Source of the DNA: Chersky-806 sp038252255
Lineage (GTDB): Bacteria; Actinomycetota; Acidimicrobiia; IMCC26256; JAENVU01
Direction of reading: 5' to 3'
DNA: 64,000 bases
NCBI GenBank assembly: GCA_038252255.1
Contig: JBBSAM010000011.1
Span: forward strand, 1 to 64,000
The notes below the pieces were generated by a model. That model had not been told where the DNA came from. It made no database searches and worked only from the letters and a program-made list of their open reading frames with translations. The position numbers and the translations under genes are program-made. Within the stretch, counting starts at the first letter, position 1. Each line of letters opens with the position of its first letter. Of this stretch, positions 18,086 through 26,110 are shown piece by piece.

Positions 18086-19582
18086 ATGGCGACCCTCGAG
18101 GAGCTCGCGCTCCTGCACACCACCGTGCACGGGGAGGCCCTCGCCCATCTGCAGCGCCTGTCACTCTCGTGGCGTTTGCTCGCCGACCTCTCGTTCGCCG
18201 ACCTGCTCCTGCTCGCACCGATCGCGAACGAGGACGGTCACCGCTTCGTCGTGCTCGCGCAGGTTCGTCCGACCACGGGACAGACGCTCTACGTCACCGA
18301 CCTCGTGGGCCACGTCGTGGACGAGGTCGAGCGACCGCTCGTCACGCGGGCCTGGCGAACCGCGGAGGAGGCGGACGGCGAGACCAACGTGCTCGGCGGA
18401 AAGGAGCGGGTGCGGCTGCAGTGCATCCCGGTGCGGCATCGGGGACGGTTGATCGCGGTGTTGACCAGGGAAGCACCTACCACGTCCGGCCGTCGTCCCG
18501 GCGAGCTCGAGCGCTACTACCTCGAGGCCTTCGACGGTCTCGCCCGCATGGTTGCGGAAGGAACGTTCCCCTTCGCGCGTGAAGAGATCGAGCTCGAAGG
18601 CGCACCACGCGTGGGCGATGGCGTGATCCTCCTCGGTGGCGACGCGCGGATCCGGTACGCCAGCCCGAACGCGGTGAGCTCGCTCCATCGCATGGGCATC
18701 CACGCGTACACCTCCGGAGCGCATCTCAACGAGGTCGGGTTCGACGAAGGTGCCGTTGACACCGCAGTGCGGGCCCGGATGCCCGTGATCGAAGAGGTCG
18801 AGCGCGAGGAGGCGTCCATCCTGCTGCGCGTCATCCCGCTGCTCAAGGAGCGCAAGCCCGCCGGGGCCCTGATCCTGCTGCGAGACGTGACCGACCTGCG
18901 GCGCCGGGACCGGATGCTCATGTCCAAGGACGCGACGATCCGCGAGATTCACCACCGGGTGAAGAACAACCTGCAGACCATCGCGGCGCTGCTCCGGCTC
19001 CAGGGGCGCCGGCTCGACTCGGCTGAAGCGCGTCAGGCGATAGCGGAGTCCGAGCGCCGCATCCGTTCGATCGCGATCGTGCACGAGACGCTGTCGCGCG
19101 AGGCGAGCGAAGAGGTGGAGTTCAGCGACATCATGAAGCCGTTGCTCCGTGTGGTCGAGGAGACCGTTTCGACGGAGGACGGCGGTGTGCGCTTCGAGGT
19201 GGAGGGCGACGTCGGCGCGCTTCCGGGCGAGGTCGCGACCTCGCTGGCGGTCGTGCTGAACGAGCTCATGCAGAACGCGGTGGACCACGCCTTCCCCCAC
19301 GACGACGACGATCTCGACGGCCGTGGGAGTGGCCTCGTGATCGTCCGGATGGCCCGCAGCGAGCAGGACGTGGTGGTCGAGGTGATCGACGACGGGGCCG
19401 GCCTGCCCGAGGGCTTCTCGCTGGAAGGCGCCAAGGGCCTCGGGCTCTCGATCGTGCAGGCGCTCGTCACCGGCGAGCTCGGCGGGACGATCGAGATGCA
19501 CAGTGAGAAGGGCACGCGCGTCGAAGTGCGTGTGCCCCTCGCGGCCACGCCTGCGACGAAGGTCGTGGAACCCCCGAGCTGA
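18086..19582 (+). CDS. pdtaS: PdtaS-like sensor histidine kinase
   Basis: This 498-residue soluble kinase has an N-terminal GAF-like domain (about 1-150), a PAS-like domain (about 165-275) and a HisKA_2/HATPase kinase. Phosphoacceptor His289/His290 lies in EIHHRVKNNLQTIAALL, with N box LNELMQNAVDHAF and G boxes DDGAGLPEGF and GLGLSIVQAL. Mycobacterial PdtaS has the same architecture and pairs with the ANTAR antiterminator PdtaR, which is not in this window. TACCCT ends 7 nt before ATG 18086, so the gene is probably leaderless. It is convergent with a WhiB gene, an arrangement I also recall for pdtaS and whiB1 in Mycobacterium. Confidence 0.85.
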   Translation: MATLEELALLHTTVHGEALAHLQRLSLSWRLLADLSFADLLLLAPIANEDGHRFVVLAQVRPTTGQTLYVTDLVGHVVDEVERPLVTRAWRTAEEADGETNVLGGKERVRLQCIPVRHRGRLIAVLTREAPTTSGRRPGELERYYLEAFDGLARMVAEGTFPFAREEIELEGAPRVGDGVILLGGDARIRYASPNAVSSLHRMGIHAYTSGAHLNEVGFDEGAVDTAVRARMPVIEEVEREEASILLRVIPLLKERKPAGALILLRDVTDLRRRDRMLMSKDATIREIHHRVKNNLQTIAALLRLQGRRLDSAEARQAIAESERRIRSIAIVHETLSREASEEVEFSDIMKPLLRVVEETVSTEDGGVRFEVEGDVGALPGEVATSLAVVLNELMQNAVDHAFPHDDDDLDGRGSGLVIVRMARSEQDVVVEVIDDGAGLPEGFSLEGAKGLGLSIVQALVTGELGGTIEMHSEKGTRVEVRVPLAATPATKVVEPPS

Positions 19583-19633
19583 CCCGGTCGATCAGGGCCG
19601 CACGGTGAGGTGGGCGGTCTCAGGTGGGGTGGG

Positions 19634-19921
19634 TCAGCTGGCGCGTTGCTTGGCCAGCCAGCCCTTGCGCAGCTTGCGGCGCTCTTCCTCGGTGGTGCCA
19701 CCCCAGACGCCGGCCTCCTGATTCGTGGCCAGAGCGAACTCGAGGCATTCCGGGTTGACCGGGCACACCGCGCAGATCTCCTTCGCCGCGTCGATCTGGT
19801 CGAGGGCGATGCCGGTGGCGCCGATGGGGAAGAAGAGCTCAGGGTTCGAGTCGCGACAGAGCGACCGGTTCCGCCAGGCGTCGGCGTCCCAATCGTGGGT
19901 TCGGATCCAGGTGAGGGCCAC
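19634..19921 (-). CDS. whiB1: WhiB-family Fe-S transcription factor (WhiB1-like)
   Basis: This 95-residue protein has the four cluster cysteines Cys22, Cys50, Cys53 and Cys59 (C-x2-C-x5-C after a distant first Cys), the GVWGG turn at 71-75 and a basic tail (RRKLRKGWLAKQR) for DNA binding. WhiB1 binds an NO-sensitive 4Fe-4S cluster and contacts the primary sigma factor. The GTG start is preceded by AAAGGGAG. Its place next to pdtaS supports WhiB1 rather than another paralogue. The long leader and the sigma-A-type promoter upstream suggest strong expression. Confidence 0.88.
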   Translation of the reverse strand: MALTWIRTHDWDADAWRNRSLCRDSNPELFFPIGATGIALDQIDAAKEICAVCPVNPECLEFALATNQEAGVWGGTTEEERRKLRKGWLAKQRAS

Positions 19922-20071
19922 CCGACTCCCTTTCGTCGGACGTGCGACTTCGGGCCCCGCAGGTGCTCATGCGCACGTTCATAAGCGTCCCCGGGCTTTC
20001 CCCCGGCGCACGACCGCTTCGGAAACCGCTGCAGTGGGCGTCGGGTTCGTCGTGCCTCGAGGCAACAGTCC

Positions 20072-20101
20072 ACCCTAGGAGGGAACTAGAACGCGTTGCA
20101 A
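20072..20101 (-). promoter_or_regulatory. Promoter of the whiB gene
   Basis: On the minus strand TTGCAA (20096-20101) and TAGGGT (20072-20077) are 18 bp apart, a fair match to a vegetative promoter. The start would be near 20064, giving a 5' leader of about 140 nt. Nothing else is recognisable in 19922-20197. Confidence 0.5.
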
Positions 20102-20210
20102 GGGGTCTGACCTGCGGTTTCGTCCAGCGGCTCGCTCCTCGTACGCTCGGGCGCCCCGGGCCGCTCCGGCCATCCGCACTTCGTGCCCGCTCCTGCCTAC
20201 GCTCGGCCCG

Positions 20211-20936
20211 ATGAGCAGCCGCGATTCGCGACCCCTGGTGCTCGGTCATCGGGGGGCACCGCGCGACGCGGTCGAGAACACGCTCGCGGCGTTCAGCGCC
20301 GCCCGGGACCAGGGGGCGGACGGCGTCGAGCTCGACGTCCATCGGAGTGCCGACGGCGCCTTGGTCGTCCACCACGACGCGATCGTCGAGGGCTTCGGGC
20401 TGCTCGCCGACCATCGGCTCGACGAGATTCGGGCCGCCCGGCCCGCCATCCCCACCCTGGACGAGGTCTTCGACCTCTGCGCCGGGATGCTCGTGAACGT
20501 GGAGGTGAAGAACTCCCCGCACGACGCGGACTTCGACCCGGCGGATCGGGCCGCGCAGGCGGTGGTCGAGCTGATCGGGCGCCGGGATCTCTACGACTCG
20601 ACGCTGGTCTCCTGCTTCCATCTGCCCACGATCGATCGGGTCCACGCCCTCGACCCGCGGATCGCGACCGGGTACCTCGTGGTCGTCGATCCCTTACCCC
20701 TGGCCGCGCTCGAGATCGCGCACGCGCATGGCCACCGGGCGCTGCACCCCTATCTCGCGGCGCTGGGCGAGGCATTCGCACCGGACGTGGCCGCCCGCGC
20801 GCGGGAGCTCGGCGTCGCGCTCAACGTCTGGACCGTCAACGACCCCGGCGAGATCGTGCGGCTCGCTCGGCTCGGGATCGACGCGCTCATCACGGACACA
20901 CCCAAGCTTGCGAAGGAAGCGCTGGCACGAGCGTGA
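20211..20936 (+). CDS. Glycerophosphodiester phosphodiesterase
   Basis: This 241-residue TIM-barrel enzyme should split glycerophosphodiesters into glycerol-3-phosphate and an alcohol. Active-site motifs are visible: GHRGAPRDAVENTLAAF (catalytic His and metal Glu) and GADGVELDVHRSADGALVVHHD (metal Glu/Asp and second His), with VNVEVKN in the middle. There is no signal peptide, so it is cytoplasmic. TACGCT ends 7 nt before ATG 20211, which points to a leaderless transcript. It is convergent with the lipid kinase gene, 11 bp away. Confidence 0.9.
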   Translation: MSSRDSRPLVLGHRGAPRDAVENTLAAFSAARDQGADGVELDVHRSADGALVVHHDAIVEGFGLLADHRLDEIRAARPAIPTLDEVFDLCAGMLVNVEVKNSPHDADFDPADRAAQAVVELIGRRDLYDSTLVSCFHLPTIDRVHALDPRIATGYLVVVDPLPLAALEIAHAHGHRALHPYLAALGEAFAPDVAARARELGVALNVWTVNDPGEIVRLARLGIDALITDTPKLAKEALARA

Positions 20937-20947
20937 CGACCTCGCGC

Positions 20948-21862
20948 TCAGGGAACGACGATTGTCAGCACCTCGGGCTCGTAGGCGAAGTCCAGCCGGT
21001 TCACCTCACCGAGGTATTCACCGTCGACCTGATACGGGAACGGCTCTGCACCGGTGATGGTCAGCCCGGTGACGCCGTCGCGGTGCTCGACGTTCGGATG
21101 CCGGTGCAGCATCTGCGGCGACAGCAGCGCAGCGGCGCCGAGGCTCAACATCGATCCCGCCCGGCGCACCTTGACGACGGTGACGCTCAACGGGGTGTCC
21201 AGGCCCGCTTCGGGTGCGACGAGCAGCGGCCGGTGCCCGAGGTAGGTGTACGGGCTCGTCTTCGACACGATCGTCAGCGTCGCACCTTCGATCACCTCGC
21301 CGGAATCCAGCGTCACGTCGAACCGGCCGTGCGAGTGGTCGTAGGTCCGCAGCCAGGTGTCGAACGACGCGACCACGAACAGCGGATGTCCGGCATAGCG
21401 CTTGATGTACGCGTGCCGTTCGACCTGCGCGACGACCGCGGCGTCGAAGCCGGTCCCGCAGTGGAAGAGGAAGTACCGACCGTTGACCCGGCCCAATCCG
21501 ATCCGGCGAAACGACCGCCGGGCGAGCGACGCGATCAGCTGGGTGGTGGCGTCCACCGGGTCGTGGGGGATCCCGAGCGTCCGGGCGTAGACGTTCGTCG
21601 AACCGCCGGGCAGCGGGGCGAGCGCGGTCTCGGTCCCGACGAGCCCATCGGCCGCCTCGTTCAGCGTTCCGTCGCCGCCGAGCACCGCGACGACCTCCAC
21701 CCCCCGGCGGGCCGCGCCGCGGGCGAGCCGCGCGGCGTGCCCGCGGCGCGAGGTCTCCATCATCTCGAGGTCGTGGTCGGCGCCGAGCGCCTTCTGGATC
21801 ATGACCCGCTTGCGTGCCGTGACGGACGACGCCGTGGTGTTCACGATGAGCAGGACACGCAC
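20948..21862 (-). CDS. Diacylglycerol/lipid kinase family protein
   Basis: This 304-residue DAGK_cat-domain protein has VRVLLIVNTTASSV at the N-terminus and the nucleotide loop VAVLGGDGTLNEAADGL at about 65-81, followed by LAPLPGGSTNVYARTLGIP. A C-terminal beta-sandwich contains HRDGVTGLTI and PYQVDGEYLG. It should phosphorylate diacylglycerol, a sphingoid-like base or another lipid. I chose GTG 21862, since TAGCCT ends 8 nt upstream. The neighbouring glycerophosphodiesterase suggests shared lipid turnover but lies in the opposite orientation. Confidence 0.85.
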   Translation of the reverse strand: MRVLLIVNTTASSVTARKRVMIQKALGADHDLEMMETSRRGHAARLARGAARRGVEVVAVLGGDGTLNEAADGLVGTETALAPLPGGSTNVYARTLGIPHDPVDATTQLIASLARRSFRRIGLGRVNGRYFLFHCGTGFDAAVVAQVERHAYIKRYAGHPLFVVASFDTWLRTYDHSHGRFDVTLDSGEVIEGATLTIVSKTSPYTYLGHRPLLVAPEAGLDTPLSVTVVKVRRAGSMLSLGAAALLSPQMLHRHPNVEHRDGVTGLTITGAEPFPYQVDGEYLGEVNRLDFAYEPEVLTIVVP

Positions 21863-21881
21863 GACGAGGCAGGCTAGCGGC

Positions 21882-22601
21882 ATGCCCTCCGACTCCTTCG
21901 CTCGGCTCGACGCCGAGATCACGACGTGTCGCGCCTGCCCGCGGCTGGTCGCGTGGCGCGAGGAGGTCGCGCGCACGAAGCGGGCGGCGTTTCGGGACGA
22001 GGAGTACTGGGGCCGGCCGGTGCCGGGGTTCGGTGACCCGCGCGCTCGCGTGCTGATCGTCGGGCTCGCCCCCGCGGCCCATGGTGCGAACCGGACCGGC
22101 CGGATGTTCACCGGCGACCGGTCCGGCGACTGGCTCTACGCGTCCCTGCACCGAACGGGTTACGCGAACCAACCGACTTCGCACTCGCGTGATGACGGTT
22201 TGCAGCTGACTGACGCGTACATCAGCGCGGCCGTCCGCTGCGCCCCGCCGGCGAACAAGCCGACGCCCGAAGAACGCGATCGATGCCGCCCTTATCTCGA
22301 CCGCGAGCTCGCGCTGCTGGACCGGGTCTCGGTGATCGTGACGCTCGGAGCATTCGCGTACGCGGCGATGTGGGCCGGGATACGCGACTCCGGCTTCGAG
22401 CTTCCGCGGCCGCGGCCCAAGTTCGGCCACCTCGTCGAGATCCCGACCCCGCGAGGGACGATCGTCGGCTGCTTCCACCCGAGCCAGCAGAACACGTTCA
22501 CCGGCAAGCTGACCGAACCGATGATCGACGCGGTGTTCACCCGCGCCCGTGAGCTCACACGAGCGCCGCGATCTCGCCGGCCGCGTACACGATCGCAATA
22601 G
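21882..22601 (+). CDS. Family 5 uracil-DNA glycosylase (UdgB)
   Basis: This 239-residue DNA repair enzyme has the UDGb signature GLAPAAHGANRTGRMFTGD (about 57-75) and the second motif HPSQQNTFTGKLT (about 205). Cysteines for a 4Fe-4S cluster are Cys in TTCRACPRL and in VRCAPPANKPTPEERDRC. UdgB removes uracil and other deaminated bases. ATG 21882 lies 19 bp from the divergent lipid kinase start, so the two promoters overlap. The 3' end overlaps the TSUP permease gene by 47 bp in convergent orientation. Confidence 0.9.
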   Translation: MPSDSFARLDAEITTCRACPRLVAWREEVARTKRAAFRDEEYWGRPVPGFGDPRARVLIVGLAPAAHGANRTGRMFTGDRSGDWLYASLHRTGYANQPTSHSRDDGLQLTDAYISAAVRCAPPANKPTPEERDRCRPYLDRELALLDRVSVIVTLGAFAYAAMWAGIRDSGFELPRPRPKFGHLVEIPTPRGTIVGCFHPSQQNTFTGKLTEPMIDAVFTRARELTRAPRSRRPRTRSQ

Positions 22602-23397
22602 TGCCGAGCACGATCGCGACGGAGAGCCGCAACGCCCGGTCCGACGATCGGATCGCGAGGTGGGCCCCGACCCTCGCCCCCGGGATCACGGCGACGCACA
22701 GCGGTAGCGCGAAGGCCCAGTTGATGTGGCCGAGCAGGGTGTGGGTGATCGTCCCGGGCACCGCGAGGATGCCGACGCACGCCAGCGAGCACCCGACGGC
22801 CTCCTTGATCGGGAGCCGCACCCAGCCCACGAACGCCGGCACCATCAGGATCCCGCCCCCCACCCCGAGGAGCCCGCTGAGCAACCCGGCGGCAAGACCG
22901 ATCGCGCCCAGCCGCCACCACTCCATCCGGGGCTCGGTCGCCGGGGCCTCCATGCCCACGAAGTCGGGGTCCTCGCCCGGCGGCGGCTCTTCGGCGTCAG
23001 CCGGGTCGGGCCGCTTCGGCGACTGACCGGTCCGGAACGCGGTGAGCGCGAGCAGCGCGGCGGTCAGGATCATCAAGAGGTGCCCGTTGCCGGGGACGAG
23101 GTCGACCAGGAGCGCGCCGCCCACCGCGGCGCTGCAGCCGACGAGCGCCGTCCACAGCACGACCCGCCAGTGGATGAGCCCCTCGCGCTGGTAGCGCAAC
23201 GAACCGCTGATGGCCGACGGGATGATCGAGGGCAGCGTGCTGCCGATCGCCTCGACCGGGGTCGCCCCGAGCGCGCGGATCGCCGGCGTCGAGACCACGG
23301 CCCCGCCCACGCCGAACATCCCGGAGAGCACGCCCGTGAAGAACCCGGCGATCAGGACCAGGATGGTCTGGAAGGGTTCCGACAAGAACACCGACAC
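22555..23397 (-). CDS. TSUP (TauE/SafE) family permease
   Basis: This 280-residue membrane protein has two homologous halves, each starting with a glycine-rich motif: GFFTGVLSGMFGVGGAVVSTPA near the start and GLAAGLLSGLLGVGGGILMVPA near residue 165. About eight helices are visible, with a charged linker (about 115-150). Members move sulfite, organosulfonates or other small anions. GTG 23397 has GGGAGGG upstream; GTG 23391 is also possible. It is divergent from the dapA-like gene with 30 bp between. Confidence 0.85.
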   Translation of the reverse strand: MSVFLSEPFQTILVLIAGFFTGVLSGMFGVGGAVVSTPAIRALGATPVEAIGSTLPSIIPSAISGSLRYQREGLIHWRVVLWTALVGCSAAVGGALLVDLVPGNGHLLMILTAALLALTAFRTGQSPKRPDPADAEEPPPGEDPDFVGMEAPATEPRMEWWRLGAIGLAAGLLSGLLGVGGGILMVPAFVGWVRLPIKEAVGCSLACVGILAVPGTITHTLLGHINWAFALPLCVAVIPGARVGAHLAIRSSDRALRLSVAIVLGTIAIVYAAGEIAALV

Positions 23398-23427
23398 TAC
23401 CCAAGGCCCTCCCGGTACCCTGTCGGT

Positions 23428-24324
23428 ATGGCGAGTGACCTCCAGCTCCGCGGGGTCTACATCCCGCTCATCACCCCGTTCGCCGCGGACGGCTCCGTCG
23501 CCCTCGACGCGGTCACGCTGCTCTGCCACGAGTATCTCGACGCCGGCGCGACCGGAATCGTCGCCCTCGGTACCACGGGCGAGGCAAGCGCGCTGAGCTC
23601 CGAGGAGAAGCGCGCGGTGATCGACGCCTGCGCGATGGTCTGCACCGAGCGCGCCGCGCAGCTGATCGTCGGCGCCGGGTCGAACAACACGGCGTCGACT
23701 GTCAGCGCGGTGCAAGAGCTGGCTGGCACGCCGGCCCTCGCCGCCACCCTGATCGTCGTGCCCTATTACGTGCGTCCGTCGGAAGCCGGGATCGTCGCCC
23801 ACTTCCGGGCCGTCGCCGACGCGAGCCCGGTTCCCGTCGTGCTCTACAACATTGCGATCCGCACCGGCCGGAACCTGAGCGCGGCCGGGGTGCTCGAAGT
23901 AGCGCAGCATCCCAACGTCGCCGGTATCAAGCAGGCCGCCACGGGGCTCGATCTCGACACGCTCGAGCTGCTGGCCGGCGCCCCGGACGACTTCGCGGTG
24001 CTCGGTGGTGAGGACCCGTTCCTGTTCCCGCTCGTGCTCATGGGCGGCTCGGGCGCCATCTGCGCCTCGGCCCATGTGTGCACCGAACGGTTCGTCGCGA
24101 TGATCGAGTGCGGCCTGGCGGGCAAGGTCGACGACGGACGCGCGCACGCCGAAGCCCTGCTCCCGGTCGTGCGGTCGCTCTTCGCCGAGCCGAACCCGGC
24201 CGTGTTCAAGGGCGTGCTCCACGCGCAGGGCCGCATCCCGACTCCGGATGTCCGGCTGCCGCTCGTGAACGCCAGCGCGGCTGCCGTCGAAGCCTCAGTG
24301 CTCGCGGTCCACGCCGCCTCGTAG
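23428..24324 (+). CDS. dapA: DapA-family aldolase (dihydrodipicolinate synthase-like)
   Basis: This 298-residue TIM barrel has the class I aldolase landmarks of DapA: GTTGEASAL (about 48-56), VVLYNIAIRTG (Tyr) and NVAGIKQAAT (Schiff-base Lys). DapA condenses pyruvate with aspartate semialdehyde for lysine and diaminopimelate synthesis. Position 298 and spacing of motifs fit DapA, but other members of the superfamily use different aldehydes. lysA, the last step of the pathway, is 19 kb away. TACCCT ends 6 nt before ATG 23428, so the message is probably leaderless. Confidence 0.8.
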   Translation: MASDLQLRGVYIPLITPFAADGSVALDAVTLLCHEYLDAGATGIVALGTTGEASALSSEEKRAVIDACAMVCTERAAQLIVGAGSNNTASTVSAVQELAGTPALAATLIVVPYYVRPSEAGIVAHFRAVADASPVPVVLYNIAIRTGRNLSAAGVLEVAQHPNVAGIKQAATGLDLDTLELLAGAPDDFAVLGGEDPFLFPLVLMGGSGAICASAHVCTERFVAMIECGLAGKVDDGRAHAEALLPVVRSLFAEPNPAVFKGVLHAQGRIPTPDVRLPLVNASAAAVEASVLAVHAAS

Positions 24325-24330
24325 CGGCGA

Positions 24331-25476
24331 TCAGCGCAGCGGGATCCGGTACACCCGGCCCTGCTCCGGCACCGAGTACCAGAGCGCGCCGGCTCCGACG
24401 GCGAATGCCCGGTTCCCGATCCACGGATCGGCACTCGCGCGCAATGGGGCCGGCAGGTTGAGCACCCGCTTGACGCCCCCGTCTTTGGTCGTGCGGAGCA
24501 GCGAGCCATTGCCTTCCATCGCCCAGATCGCGCCGTTGCTCTCCACGAGTGTCGCGTCACCCACCTGATTCCAGAGCGGGTGATCGTTGAAGCGACGCTG
24601 CAGCTTCCCGGTCGCCGCGTCACGACGCTCGAGGGAGCAGACGAAGACGATGGTGTCTACGCACACCGAGTCCCAGAGCGAGTGACCGTCGGTCGCAATC
24701 GCTTTGAACCTGTAACCGCTCCTCAGGAGTGACGCGGCCTGCTGTGGCCGGGAACGGTGCGGAACCCGAGCGGGGAGACGGAAGAGTGTCGTGGAAGTTG
24801 CGAGCCACACCCGGTTATCGGCGAGCGCGAGCGATGAGCCTTGCGTGAAGCGCCCGAAGTTGGTCTGGTACGTGATCTTCAGCGTGCGAGGATCTCGCGC
24901 GGTGAGGTCCCCGGCTGCATCGATGATCCACACGTGCCCGTCACCGAGAGCGACCTCGTCGGCGCGGGCAGGCAGACGGACCGTCGTGGGTGGCCGGCCG
25001 CTCAGCAGCACGCGGGTGAGATAGCCGGGGGCGTCTCCTCGAAAGCCGGGGTTGGTGTTGAAGCCCCACACGCCGAGACTGGGGCCGGCGGCCACGTGGT
25101 CCACGGGTTGGTCCGTCGCGACGCGAGTTGCCAGCCGACCGGTGCGACGGTCGAGCCGGACGACCTCGTTGGTACCGTTCGCCACGAAGACGCCATGCGG
25201 GTCGACCGTGATGGCGATCGGTTCGCCGCCCACATCCACGCTGGTGATTCCGCGGGGCGGCGGGTGGTCGACGGTGCGGATGCTCGAGGTGTCGGCCCGC
25301 CACGCAACGACGCCGGCCACGACAAGCGCAGCGGCGACGAGACCGGCCGCGGCGATCACGAGCCGGCGGCGCGATGGACTCGATCGTTCTGCGACCGTGC
25401 CCACTGCCTCGAAGTGATCGACCGCGCGGCGCAAGCCGGAAGCCGCGACGCGGGCGCGGGTGTCGACGTCGTTCAT
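24331..25476 (-). CDS. Membrane-anchored beta-propeller protein, likely sigma partner
   Basis: This 381-residue protein has a cytoplasmic N-terminus (about 1-36), one transmembrane helix (RRLVIAAAGLVAAALVVAGVVAW, about 37-59) and an outer domain with repeated blades such as VDVGGEPIAITVDPHGVFVANGTNEVVRLD. This resembles a YncE/NHL-type propeller. ATG 25476 overlaps the stop of the sigma gene by 4 nt (ATGA). The layout of short inner tail, one helix and outer sensor matches the other sigma/cupredoxin pair in this window. An anti-sigma or accessory sensor role is inferred, and no zinc-finger anti-sigma motif is visible. Confidence 0.7.
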   Translation of the reverse strand: MNDVDTRARVAASGLRRAVDHFEAVGTVAERSSPSRRRLVIAAAGLVAAALVVAGVVAWRADTSSIRTVDHPPPRGITSVDVGGEPIAITVDPHGVFVANGTNEVVRLDRRTGRLATRVATDQPVDHVAAGPSLGVWGFNTNPGFRGDAPGYLTRVLLSGRPPTTVRLPARADEVALGDGHVWIIDAAGDLTARDPRTLKITYQTNFGRFTQGSSLALADNRVWLATSTTLFRLPARVPHRSRPQQAASLLRSGYRFKAIATDGHSLWDSVCVDTIVFVCSLERRDAATGKLQRRFNDHPLWNQVGDATLVESNGAIWAMEGNGSLLRTTKDGGVKRVLNLPAPLRASADPWIGNRAFAVGAGALWYSVPEQGRVYRIPLR

Positions 25477-25907
25477 GAGCTCTCCTCGGACTCGGGTACG
25501 CCGAGCGTGATGGCGAGCGCGGCACGGGCGTCGTGCAAGGTGCTCTTCACCGTCCCCGTCGTGATGCTCAATGCTTCGGAGATCTGCGCGACGGAACGGT
25601 CGTCGACGTAGAACAGTGCGACGACCGCGCGCTGGCGGGGTGGCAGCGCGGCGACCGCCCGCCAGAACTCGGCGTCTTCCGGTGCGAGCTCGCTGAACTC
25701 CTCCCGCCGGACGCGCAAGCGCGCGAGCACGCGTGACTCTCGTCCCAAGCGACGGAACCGGGAGCTCGCCAGGTTGGCGACGACCTGGCGCACGTACGCG
25801 CCCGGGTCTTCGATCTGGTCCCAGCGCCGGTGGACCGCGACGAAGGCGTCCTGCGCGAGGTCTTCGGCCGCGGCCCGGTTCCCTGACAGCGCGTAGGCGA
25901 GGGCCAC
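25473..25907 (-). CDS. ECF-type sigma factor, start unclear
   Basis: Sigma region 2 (ALAYALSGNRAAAEDLAQDAFVAVHRRW) and region 4 (LPPRQRAVVALFYVDDRSVAQISEALSITTGTVKSTLHDARAAL) are plain. The first canonical start in frame is GTG 25907, but conserved sequence continues upstream in the same frame (LIAEAFDRFYRQERTRV, to about 25967). No ATG, GTG or TTG is found there before the intergenic region. GTG 25991 begins a good start (VDDSPAS) in another frame, so a one-base shift between 25960 and 25990 would restore a normal N-terminus. Either a frameshift, a sequencing error or a non-standard start is present. Confidence 0.7.
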   Translation of the reverse strand: MALAYALSGNRAAAEDLAQDAFVAVHRRWDQIEDPGAYVRQVVANLASSRFRRLGRESRVLARLRVRREEFSELAPEDAEFWRAVAALPPRQRAVVALFYVDDRSVAQISEALSITTGTVKSTLHDARAALAITLGVPESEESS

Positions 25908-26039
25908 GACGCGAGTCCGCTCTTGCCGGTAGAAGCGGTCGAAGGCCTCGGCGATGAGCGCAGTCTGGTCGATGCCGGTGAGTCGTCCACGGGGCCCGAA
26001 CGGTTGGGTGGGGCCGGCGTGGCACCGGTCACCTTCCGA

Positions 26040-26061
26040 AACGAAACGGTTGCGTTTCGTT
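26040..26061. promoter_or_regulatory. TetR-type operator, 9-bp arms
   Basis: AACGAAACG (26040-26048) and CGTTTCGTT (26053-26061) form a perfect inverted repeat around GTTG. It overlaps the -35 element of the MFS promoter. The gene pair downstream is an exporter and a TetR repressor, so this is very probably the repressor's binding site. Confidence 0.75.
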
Positions 26062-26078
26062 ATGGCCGGGTGTAGAAA
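26050..26078 (+). promoter_or_regulatory. Promoter of the MFS/TetR operon
   Basis: TTGCGT (26050-26055) and TAGAAA (26073-26078) are 17 bp apart. The -35 lies inside the TetR-type palindrome, so binding should shut off transcription. Start would be near 26085, about 26 nt before the ATG. Confidence 0.6.
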
Positions 26079-26110
26079 GCGCGAACCCCGCCGCCACGAA
26101 AGGTCTCGCG

